Assembly (NCBI GenBank): GCA_018268915.1
Contig: JAFDVQ010000005.1
Coordinates: 558,001 to 622,000, forward strand
Reading direction: 5' to 3'
DNA from: Acidobacteriota bacterium
GTDB lineage: Bacteria; Acidobacteriota; Terriglobia; Terriglobales; Acidobacteriaceae
Length of the DNA: 64,000 nt
Numbering within the stretch: the first letter of the stretch is position 1; each line of letters begins with the position of its first letter. The notes beneath the pieces were generated by a model, which had not been told where the DNA came from, searched no databases, and saw only the letters and a list, made by a program, of their open reading frames with translations. Below are positions 17,027 to 24,453 of this stretch, in pieces. Position numbers and translations under genes: made by a program.

Positions 17027-18640
17027 TTGATTTACTGCACACAATGTGGAAGTCAACTCGTAGCCGGCTTGCGGTTCTGCACTCGCTGCGGCGCGGAGGT
17101 TGCATCGGGAGCGCAACCCGATTCGTCGCAAGGATCGCCTCAAACAACCGGGCCAATCTCGCAGCAATACGCCACAACATCTCCGCACCAGACCACGGAG
17201 GTCGTACCGCAGCAACAGACCGCCGAGATCAAGAAGAAGGGGAGCTACATGCCTGCCGTCTTGGCCGTGCTGGTGGTCGTTGCGTTGATTGCGGGCCTGG
17301 GCATCGGCGGGTTGGTCTATGCAGGCTACAAAGTTAAACAAAAAGCCACAGCGCTCTTAAACAACGCAAAGCCCGACGCAGCATCGCCCTCTGCGCAAAA
17401 GCCTGACGGCCCGGGCAAGGACCAGCAGGAACAGTCCGCAGCCAAACCTTCAGATGACTCTGGCGGATTGTTAGAGGGCCTTTCAAAGGTGCTTGGAGAC
17501 AAGATCAATGGCAGCGAAGATGATGACGGAGACCCTGTTCAGCCAGTCAATGACGCTACACCAGTCGAACCTTGTGCGACGGCCCCCCTGTCCTCACAAG
17601 CAGCAGCAAAGATCCCTCTACAGCCGGGGACAGTCATTACTACCGCCTGGGGAATCAAGTATGGAGATGTAGAAAATCGAGTCAAAATAGACTCCACCTC
17701 TCCTACCTCGTTCGTAGAGGACATGGCAACGGAGGAGTACAAGGACGATAACAATCACGATTGGAAGCCTACAGACTATAAAGACACTGTTTGCAACGAC
17801 GATCTTGCATCCTCAAACACCTATGTAACGGTCACCGCTTTGCACATGCCACATTTGTTTCACGGAGTGACCCGACTTCGCCTGTCAGACAAATCCTTTC
17901 AAGAGATAAAAAGCACTGGCCAACTGGATCTTCGATATCTCGACATCTTGCAGCTACAGGAAGGCGTGAAGCCAACTTACGAAGGCGGCGTTCTTTCCCG
18001 GGTTGAACCGCAGGATATTGCGTATTCCATGATCGTGAATGATCAACCAGTTACTTTGCCTGCAATTCATCTGACCGGCATCATGAAGTCTGTGGGCAAA
18101 GACCCGAACCCAAAGAAATATCGCCCATCCCACAGTGAAGCCGAAATCTATGTCATCGATGACCCCGCGAATCCGCTAGTGCTCTTGTGGAAGCTGAAAG
18201 ACTCGCTCTTCCATGGCGGAAAATTCAGAGTCGAAGTCGTGAAAATCGAATACAAGGTCCCAAATCCTATCAACCTTGTTGAGAAGCAGCTTGCGGAGCA
18301 GAAGCGCGCGATCACCTACGGAATCTATTTCGACTTCAACAAAGACACCATCAAGCCAGAATCTGACCCTGTGCTGAAACAGATCGTGCAGGCACTTAAG
18401 GATCATCCGGACTGGAAACTGACCGTCAACGGACATACCGACAACATCGGCGGAGACGCTTACAACCTCGACCTGTCCAAACGACGCGCCGCCGCGGTGA
18501 AGCGGGTCCTGGTCAGTCGCTTTCACATTTCTCCCGATCGCCTTTCGACAAACGGATATGGCGCATCGGGGCCCATCGACACCAATGACACGCTCGAAGG
18601 ACGCGCTCGCAATCGCCGCGTCGAACTCACGCGCGAATAG
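17027..18640 (+). CDS. Zinc-ribbon / transmembrane / OmpA C-terminal fusion protein
   Basis: 537 residues starting at TTG 17027, with AAAGGAGGGG 10 bases upstream and no ATG nearby. Zinc ribbon at 4-22 (CTQCG, CTRCG), Gln/Thr-rich linker, membrane helix about 76-98 ending YAGYKVKQK, an acidic/Ser-rich stretch, and a unique central domain. The OmpA-like peptidoglycan-binding domain spans about 430-537 (IYFDFNKDTIKPES, VNGHTDNIGGDAYN, LSKRRAAAVKRVL, GRARNRRVELT). An OmpA domain normally sits in the periplasm, so the ribbon would be cytoplasmic and the protein would link inner membrane to cell wall. The ribbon-TM-OmpA combination is unusual. The longer ATG-started frame from 16694 overlaps the lipoprotein gene and was rejected. 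Confidence 0.82.
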   Translation: MIYCTQCGSQLVAGLRFCTRCGAEVASGAQPDSSQGSPQTTGPISQQYATTSPHQTTEVVPQQQTAEIKKKGSYMPAVLAVLVVVALIAGLGIGGLVYAGYKVKQKATALLNNAKPDAASPSAQKPDGPGKDQQEQSAAKPSDDSGGLLEGLSKVLGDKINGSEDDDGDPVQPVNDATPVEPCATAPLSSQAAAKIPLQPGTVITTAWGIKYGDVENRVKIDSTSPTSFVEDMATEEYKDDNNHDWKPTDYKDTVCNDDLASSNTYVTVTALHMPHLFHGVTRLRLSDKSFQEIKSTGQLDLRYLDILQLQEGVKPTYEGGVLSRVEPQDIAYSMIVNDQPVTLPAIHLTGIMKSVGKDPNPKKYRPSHSEAEIYVIDDPANPLVLLWKLKDSLFHGGKFRVEVVKIEYKVPNPINLVEKQLAEQKRAITYGIYFDFNKDTIKPESDPVLKQIVQALKDHPDWKLTVNGHTDNIGGDAYNLDLSKRRAAAVKRVLVSRFHISPDRLSTNGYGASGPIDTNDTLEGRARNRRVELTRE

Positions 18641-18680
18641 CGCCAACCAGCACAACCATTCTTACCAAGGAGAAATGAGC

Positions 18681-19814
18681 ATGAGAGCAAGATGTCTTTC
18701 CATTCTGTCTGCCGCAGCCGCTCTGTTGCCGCTCGCACATGCCGACGTCACATATCAGGAGACAACAAGAGTCACGGGAGGTTCTCTTAAAGGCATGCTG
18801 AAGGTTGCCGGAGCATTCAGCGCACAAGCCAGGCAGGAGTCCGAAGGCTCCGTGACGACTGTCATGCTCCACGGCAATCGGATGGTCCGATCAAACGCTC
18901 GACAGACCGAGATCATTGATCTGGATCAGCGCACCATCACGTTTGTCGATCACGACAAGCACAACTATTCGGTCGTCACCTTTCAGCAGATGCAGCAGGC
19001 CATGGCCAATGCCGCAGCAAGCATGAAAAAGGCGAGTAAAGAGCCCAATCCATCCCAACCCGCATCCACTGATGCCCAGATGAACTTCGACGCGCACATC
19101 TCAACGAACGGAACCACGCGCGTCATTGACGGGCTGCAGGCAAAAGAGTCGTTAGTCACCGTGACGATGATTGCCAACGCGAATGACGGATCGAACGTAA
19201 AAGCGGGAATGGCCGCAACGAGCGAGATGTGGCTGGTACCCGATGCACCCGGAATGGCCGAGTTGCGCGCCTTCAATCAGCGGATGATGGAAGAACTTTC
19301 GGTCGATGCAAGCGCCAACCAGATCTCCGGAATGCTGGCGGCTCAACCCGGCGGAACGGAAGCAATGGCGCAACTAAAGAAGGAAGCGTCAAAGGTTCAG
19401 GGTTTCCCGATTTTGCAAGTCACCCGCGTTGGCGTCTCAACGGACGGGCAGCCGCTCGCCGCTCCATCTGTTGCGCCTCTTACCAACAGCCCAAACGACT
19501 CTTCAACGGCGGGGAACGTGACTCGCGAAATTGCTACAGATACCGGGACACAGACGGCAAGTAGCGAAATGGGCAAGCTCGGCACCTTTGGGCGGGCATT
19601 GGGCAGTTCAAGCCTCGGGGCATTCATGCGACACAAACCCTCCGGTTCGTCAAAGCCGTCAGCATCGCCGAGCCCGGATAGCTCGGCAAATGGAAACGTG
19701 CTGCTCGAAAGCCAGACCGAGACCAAAGGCTTCTCGACCAGTCCGGTCGATCTGACGAACTTCCAGATCCCGACCGGCTACAAACAAGTGACCTCACCAA
19801 TAGCGAAGCACTAG
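18681..19814 (+). CDS. Secreted protein, DUF4412-like, unknown function
   Basis: 377 residues with a clear Sec signal peptide (ARCLSILSAAAALLPLAHA, cleavage before DVTYQ). The mature part has the DVTYQETTRVTGGSLKG opening followed by IIDLDQRTITFVDHDKHNYSVVTF, reminiscent of DUF4412-type envelope proteins that are lipoprotein-carrier-like in shape. The C-terminal third is Ser/Gly/Pro rich. ATG 18681 is preferred over 18675 because AAGGAG is 8 bases upstream of it. It lies 40 bases after the OmpA fusion gene, so it likely belongs to the same transcript. Confidence 0.75.
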   Translation: MRARCLSILSAAAALLPLAHADVTYQETTRVTGGSLKGMLKVAGAFSAQARQESEGSVTTVMLHGNRMVRSNARQTEIIDLDQRTITFVDHDKHNYSVVTFQQMQQAMANAAASMKKASKEPNPSQPASTDAQMNFDAHISTNGTTRVIDGLQAKESLVTVTMIANANDGSNVKAGMAATSEMWLVPDAPGMAELRAFNQRMMEELSVDASANQISGMLAAQPGGTEAMAQLKKEASKVQGFPILQVTRVGVSTDGQPLAAPSVAPLTNSPNDSSTAGNVTREIATDTGTQTASSEMGKLGTFGRALGSSSLGAFMRHKPSGSSKPSASPSPDSSANGNVLLESQTETKGFSTSPVDLTNFQIPTGYKQVTSPIAKH

Positions 19815-19938
19815 CTAAAACGCGCAATAAGAATCAGGATGCGACCCAGCAGTTGCATCAAGCATTGCTCGAACGCGTCAGTAATCGAATGCGGTGCATC
19901 CGCATCGATCCACGCACATCGGAGAGAGAAGGAGAAAA

Positions 19939-20424
19939 ATGATGCGGTTAAAAAATATCAACCATACGGTCCTCGGAGTTTGCCTCATTGCAACGATGGC
20001 GATGCCGATTGCTGCGCAACAATGCAAGCCACTGGTTGGTAGTTTCGAGGCAGAATTGCAACCAGCTGCCACATGCCCTGGCCCACTCTGCACTGCCGGC
20101 CATGTCTGGGGAGGCCTTCACGGCACCTACAGGTTCACCATGGACAAAATCATTCCCAATGGCGAACCAGAAGTACCCACCGTCTCGTTCTTCACCGGAC
20201 ATAGCATCATCACGCTGAAGAACGGCGATTTGCTCTTTGGAACGGACACCGGAGCTATCGATCTGCCTCCTGGACAGGGAGGGTTCGCCTCCTTGATCAC
20301 ATTTTCGGGCGGCACTGGCGCGATGGCAGGCGCTACCGGGCAGATTCGCCTCCGCGGCGAATTCGATCCTGTCGCCGGCACAACAAGCGGCGACTACATC
20401 GGCACAGTTTGCAAACAGCGGTGA
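19939..20424 (+). CDS. Small secreted protein of unknown function
   Basis: 161 residues. A signal peptide ends at PIAAQQC, so this is a secreted or cell-surface protein. The mature sequence has four cysteines (near the N-terminus and one at the end), HGTYRFTMDKI, GDLLFGTDTGAIDLPPG and GGTGAMAGATGQIRLRGEFDP, a glycine-rich beta pattern typical of small exported beta-sandwich proteins. AAGGAG lies a few bases before ATG 19939 (a second ATG follows at 19942). Family not recognised. Confidence 0.7.
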   Translation: MMRLKNINHTVLGVCLIATMAMPIAAQQCKPLVGSFEAELQPAATCPGPLCTAGHVWGGLHGTYRFTMDKIIPNGEPEVPTVSFFTGHSIITLKNGDLLFGTDTGAIDLPPGQGGFASLITFSGGTGAMAGATGQIRLRGEFDPVAGTTSGDYIGTVCKQR

Positions 20425-20599
20425 GTACAGTTTCCCCGAACCCTTGTTCGATGATGGGCAAGCGCAACTAGTTGAATCTGCCGAAAGCATTGCCGTGCTT
20501 GCTTCCCCCGACACGAATGGCACGTTCGACGCAAGAGGTCTGACACGCGAGCGACGTGAGTAATTCAACGCAAGCCAACACATGGAAAAGGAGCTTCTC

Positions 20600-21658
20600 A
20601 TGGGAACTACAAAAAATCTATCCGAGAAAATGGTGACCTCAACTAGCAGCGCAACAAAAGCGGTGGCCACAAGAACCACAGCACAAGGACCCTCAACATC
20701 GAAGCGGATTTTGGATGATAAATCAGCAATCGATAAGGCTTCCGACTTTGTAAAACCAGCACCTCCGCCTGCGAATTCTGAAGGAGAGTTCAAAAACACA
20801 GGCTCTGTCTGGTGGATTGGGCTCAATAATGATCAGACTCATGCTCTGGAAGCGGTCCTTGCCACCGCGGGTAATGCGCTCGCGACCCTGGCCGGACCGA
20901 TCTGGCCCGCAGTAGCAGCAGCCCTCAACGGGTCAATCGGCTACATCGAACTTGTCAACAGGCTCGGCGGAAACAACGGAGTGGACATCAACGGGGTAGT
21001 CGGATTTGAGGGGCTCGTTGTGACTCCCCGTGTTGGGAAATTCTATGAAGAATTAATTCAGGCCGCTCGGTTGGTGATATCCGGCAGAACCATTGTAGAT
21101 TTCATCATCATTGCATCCGGCGACGTGCCCGCCCTTGGTGCGACCCTGGGCATTCCCGTAGTCGCGTCGGTGTTGACTGCTCTGGAATCGGGCACACCGC
21201 TTGGCTGGGCTCTCGCCGGCGCCCTTGGACTCGCGGTAGACCTGCTCGGTTCAGCGCCAGATCCCAATCAACATGGGCACATCTGGGCAAACAGGGATGC
21301 AGCCGGACCTTGGGAGAGCTTCATCATGGCACAGGTCGCCAATGGGAGCAGGATCTCATTGCTCTCGTGGCAAGGTCTCTTCTCTGCACAGATGGGCGGT
21401 GGAAACGACGTTTACGCCAACCGGCCTCAAGTTGGCGATTGGGAAACCTGGACGATCATCGATAACAACGACGGAACCGTCAGCTTCAAGTCATTTAACG
21501 GAAACTATCTCAGCGCGGAGCAAGGCGGCGGAGCTGCGTTGTATGTAAACCGCAGTTCGATCGGCACTTGGGAAAAGTTCTATCTGGTAAATCTTCCTGA
21601 CGGCAAGATTGCCCTGAGAACACACGACAAAAGCAAGTTCGTAAGCGTGCAGCAGTGA
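20600..21658 (+). CDS. Hydrophobic-helix plus beta-trefoil (lectin/fascin-like) protein
   Basis: 352 residues. Start ATG 20600 is chosen because AAGGAG lies 6 bases upstream (inside the earlier ATG 20582). Residues 1-65 are Ser/Thr/Ala rich and probably disordered, with no signal peptide. Residues about 75-230 contain long small-residue hydrophobic stretches (ALEAVLATAGNALATLAGPI, GWALAGALGLAVDLLG) that could be amphipathic or membrane-inserting. Residues about 240-352 form a beta-trefoil: repeats centred on HIWANRDAAGPWESF, VYANRPQVGDWETW and LYVNRSSIGTWEKF, each followed by a FxxxNGxYLSA-like turn. Beta-trefoils bind glycans or actin. The hydrophobic-plus-lectin layout recalls pore-forming lectins, but that is speculative. 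Confidence 0.72.
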   Translation: MGTTKNLSEKMVTSTSSATKAVATRTTAQGPSTSKRILDDKSAIDKASDFVKPAPPPANSEGEFKNTGSVWWIGLNNDQTHALEAVLATAGNALATLAGPIWPAVAAALNGSIGYIELVNRLGGNNGVDINGVVGFEGLVVTPRVGKFYEELIQAARLVISGRTIVDFIIIASGDVPALGATLGIPVVASVLTALESGTPLGWALAGALGLAVDLLGSAPDPNQHGHIWANRDAAGPWESFIMAQVANGSRISLLSWQGLFSAQMGGGNDVYANRPQVGDWETWTIIDNNDGTVSFKSFNGNYLSAEQGGGAALYVNRSSIGTWEKFYLVNLPDGKIALRTHDKSKFVSVQQ

Positions 21659-21726
21659 GAGTGCCTTGCCTGATCCTCTCGATCTCATACGACTTGGTCT
21701 CAAAGAACTCTCTTGGAGGAATCATC

Positions 21727-21861
21727 ATGCGCAAACTCACCCTTACGGCTATGCTGCTGCTCACTTCGCGCTTGTTTGCATTCGCAGCCGGCTTACCGCA
21801 GGCGATCACTGACTTTCACGTCGCTCAAAGGAATGTCGGATTCCGATCCATTCTGGAGTCT
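21727..21861 (+). pseudogene. Signal-peptide-bearing 5' gene fragment
   Basis: TTGGAGGA followed by ATG 21727 starts a convincing export signal (RKLTLTAMLLLTSRLFAFAAG). The sequence soon loses any protein-like character and runs, from about 21862, antisense through a copper-ATPase remnant. The frame then stops at 21963. This looks like the first ~45 codons of a secreted protein gene, truncated by a rearrangement. A genuine very short secreted peptide cannot be excluded. Confidence 0.4.
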
Positions 21862-22143
21862 GCGCAGTTTTGGGAGCAAGGCCAAGCAGAGCACGAATGG
21901 CACTGCCGGTCTGGCTTCGAGCGCGGAGTTCCATCACGTGTCCCAGAAGCACGAGCACGATGATCACGGCTGCAGGCTCAAAGTAGAGGCCTATTTCGCC
22001 AGTTGTCTGGAGGAAGGAGACAGGAAAAATGCCCGGGGCGCAAGGATTGCAACCACGCTATAGGCGTATGCTGCATCGCTGCCCAGTGCAATCAAAATGA
22101 ACATTTTCAGACTGCGATGAACCAAGGACTGACCGCGAACTCG
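21862..22143 (-). pseudogene. Remnant of a copper/silver P1B-type ATPase (CopA-like)
   Basis: On the minus strand two frames together encode a transmembrane part of CopA-like ATPases. The first frame gives RGQSLVHRSLKMFILIALG and [12 protein letters not shown]. After a one-base frame change near 22031-22040 the other frame gives [26 protein letters not shown] and [20 protein letters not shown] then KTA. These match the conserved membrane segments before the actuator domain. The N-terminal metal-binding part, the CPC helix and all catalytic domains are missing, so this is a non-functional fragment of about 95 codons. Confidence 0.72.
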
Positions 22144-22436
22144 TAAGCTCTATCTAGTCATTCCTGCATTGATCGTCTTCCGATTGTGCTACTACATTCG
22201 TCCATTCTGAGAATATATCTGCTTCAAGTCCAACTCGCCTTAGATGAAGGCTTCACCAAGGGAAGTTTCCGACATGTCTGCACTGGTTCGAAGCGCGCAT
22301 GGAGTCCGAACCAGTTTCGCGGCAAGATGCAGTGGATTGAGGCGCTTAGCTTGCTCCGCGCAACCTAACAAACCTTCGTGCATTCTGACAAATGGAGGAC
22401 TTCACATGAGCGCGGCGGGAGCGAAAGAAGTAATGT

Positions 22437-22682
22437 TTGTCTATATTGAAGCCATTTGCTGCCGCGGAAGTGCGCTATTTTTGCAGCGGCGAGACAAACG
22501 AAGCTAGAGACTGGTTGGAAGAAATTCTGACAGACCCGAACCTGCTGCAAGAAGCCCTTTGGATAAAACAGCATCGAAGAGACTATGGAGGAAGGATGAT
22601 TGCTATCGCCGGTATCGCCATTTGTTTCATTGCCATTGCACTCTTTTTTTTATTCAAACATCACCACGATCGGCCACTGTGA
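22437..22682 (+). pseudogene. Small ORF resembling the C-terminus of a SpoIIAA-like protein plus TM helix
   Basis: About 81 residues from a TTG codon. The first part (KPFAAAEVRYFCSGETNEAR then DWLEE) resembles the end of SpoIIAA-like/STAS-type domains. It is followed by IKQHRRDYGGR and one strong membrane helix (IAIAGIAICFIAIALFFLF) with a His-rich tail. The only good ribosome site (GGAGG before ATG 22406) serves a different frame (MSAAGAKEVMFVY...) that ends at 22507. A frameshift near 22420-22440 would join that start to this frame. Either a damaged gene or a sequencing error; a functional small membrane protein is the alternative. Confidence 0.4.
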
Positions 22683-23438
22683 CGTGAAGAGCTGGTAAGT
22701 ATGGCCGCACCCTCTTCTGTCATCGCAAATTCCTCCTGGCCGATAGTTAGATAACTCTGTGTCGTTCCGTGCCATAAAAGTGCCCTCTTCAACTAAATTC
22801 CGGATTCACCTTAGGTCGGAAACGCCTGCGAGGCGACTTGAGGTACGCCTCTGCATTGAACCTGAGGCGTTTTCGATTTGCAGGTGAGAAGGAAGCGGCA
22901 GGCGTCGTTGGAGGATCTACCTATCTTTTGCTCACGCTACAAATCTGCCGGCGTGGTATTGCCGCTTCCATGCAGATGACGTCTGTGTAACGCCTATCTC
23001 ATGACGCTGCACCTACAGCAGCCGATCCTGGAGATCGCTAGTCACGGACACGGCGTTATAGGAAGGAAATCATGTCGAGCATTCGCCAAGGATATCGCCC
23101 AAGGTCAGGGAGGCATCTACCTGAGGGTCACTGACGGCGAGCGCGAAGCGCTCCGGCGTGAATCGCAGTGGGGTGCCAACAACGACGTTGGACGGTGGAC
23201 GAAGCACGCTGCTCAGCCCAACTCGTTAGGAAATCAGCTGCCCCCTTTTCTGGGACACTCTTCGCACACTCGTGCTGGTAAGCCCTCACGATACTCTAAG
23301 AGCGGAGGCTTAAAAATGCCGGATCAGCACACCTCGCCGATCGCTGGTGCCTAGGCCTGTTTGTCTCACCTGTCTGAGTTGGACCGTCAGGAAGTCCAAG
23401 CCGGTTCGATATTACGATTCTCTACTAAACGAGCGTGG
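22683..23438. other. Non-coding or decayed stretch
   Basis: 756 bases with no convincing gene on either strand. An open frame at 23001-23354 has no recognisable domain, poor start context and Ser/Gly/Arg-rich composition typical of chance frames. A loose inverted repeat (GAAACGCCT near 22820 and AGGCGTTTTC near 22866) is present. Together with the two gene fragments immediately upstream, this looks like a decay or rearrangement zone. Confidence 0.5.
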
Positions 23439-24311
23439 CTACGGTTGATTTGTTGCAGCCAGGTCGCCGCTGGAAAGCAACCCGTTCAGCTTTTTGGCGA
23501 GCGCCCTAGCTGCGAATTGTGGATCTAGCCGGGTGAGCATGTTCATCATCGATGAATCTCGCCCCACGTAGACGTGATGCGCGTTTCTCTCCACCGCATC
23601 TACTATGATTTCTGCAGCTTTCGCCGCGGACATAGGCTTGGCACGACCCTCTCTTTTTGACTCACCGCGAGCTTTTATTCCGGAGTTCCCGGCGATGTTT
23701 GTAGCAACAGCTCCAGGAAAGACAACGGTCACTCTCACGTTGGAATTGAGAAGCTCTGACGCGAGCCCCTCCGACATTAGCTTCACTCCAGCTTTCGCTG
23801 CGCAATAGATCGTCTGTCCCGGAACTGGAACAAAACCGCCCATACTTGAGAGATTGACAATGTGGGCTTCTGGACGTGCGATCAAATTGGGCAGAAACGT
23901 CTTCAGTACATAAAGGGTCCCGAGCAGATTAACGCTGAACAATCTGTCAATTGTCGGGTAATCGAGATCCATCAGCGGGAGAAATGGTTGAATTATTCCC
24001 GCGTTGTTGATCACCGCATCGACAGTCCCGAATCGGGTCCGCACAATTTCTGGCAATCGCTCGACGGCACTTCTGTCGGTTATGTCGGCGATGAACCCTT
24101 CGAATCCTCCACCCTTGTGACCGGCTAAGCTCTTGGTTTCGGCGAGCGCTGCAGCGTTCAGGTCAACGCCAGCCACCTTGGCTCCTCTTGAAAGGAGAAT
24201 TAGCGCAAGCTCGCGGCCAATTCCGGCTCCAGCCCCGGTCAGTACAACGACTCTACCTTCTAGTCTCAAGGCTTCCTCATGACTGTGATTCTCACAGTGC
24301 TCCAGCGCCAT
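23439..24311 (-). CDS. Short-chain dehydrogenase/reductase (SDR)
   Basis: 290 residues, classical SDR. Cofactor motif TGAGAGIGRE near residue 25 with an acidic residue after the second strand (VAGVDLN), suggesting NAD preference. NNAG is near residue 103. The active site has Ser in NLSSMGG, then Tyr and Lys in YCAAK, followed by PGAVAT. The C-terminus (KKLNGLLSS) is typical of SDRs acting on lipids or alcohols. ATG 24311 begins a short N-terminal extension before the Rossmann fold. It lies 142 bases downstream of the large receptor on the same strand and may be in its transcript. Substrate unknown. Confidence 0.87.
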   Translation of the reverse strand: MALEHCENHSHEEALRLEGRVVVLTGAGAGIGRELALILLSRGAKVAGVDLNAAALAETKSLAGHKGGGFEGFIADITDRSAVERLPEIVRTRFGTVDAVINNAGIIQPFLPLMDLDYPTIDRLFSVNLLGTLYVLKTFLPNLIARPEAHIVNLSSMGGFVPVPGQTIYCAAKAGVKLMSEGLASELLNSNVRVTVVFPGAVATNIAGNSGIKARGESKREGRAKPMSAAKAAEIIVDAVERNAHHVYVGRDSSMMNMLTRLDPQFAARALAKKLNGLLSSGDLAATNQP

Positions 24312-24453
24312 CTTTCGAGACGCAAACTAGACGGCCGCAGTCAGCGAAATAGCTGTGAGCCCACCCAGATGTTCGCCAGTACGATACTGCGACGCTCCAG
24401 TGCTGCAATCGAGCAGACTGGAAGACGTCGCGGTATCAATGGTTTCTGATGGT

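Noticed and set aside
23001..23354. 117-codon plus-strand ORF
   Set aside because: No recognisable domain, poor start context, in a decayed stretch.
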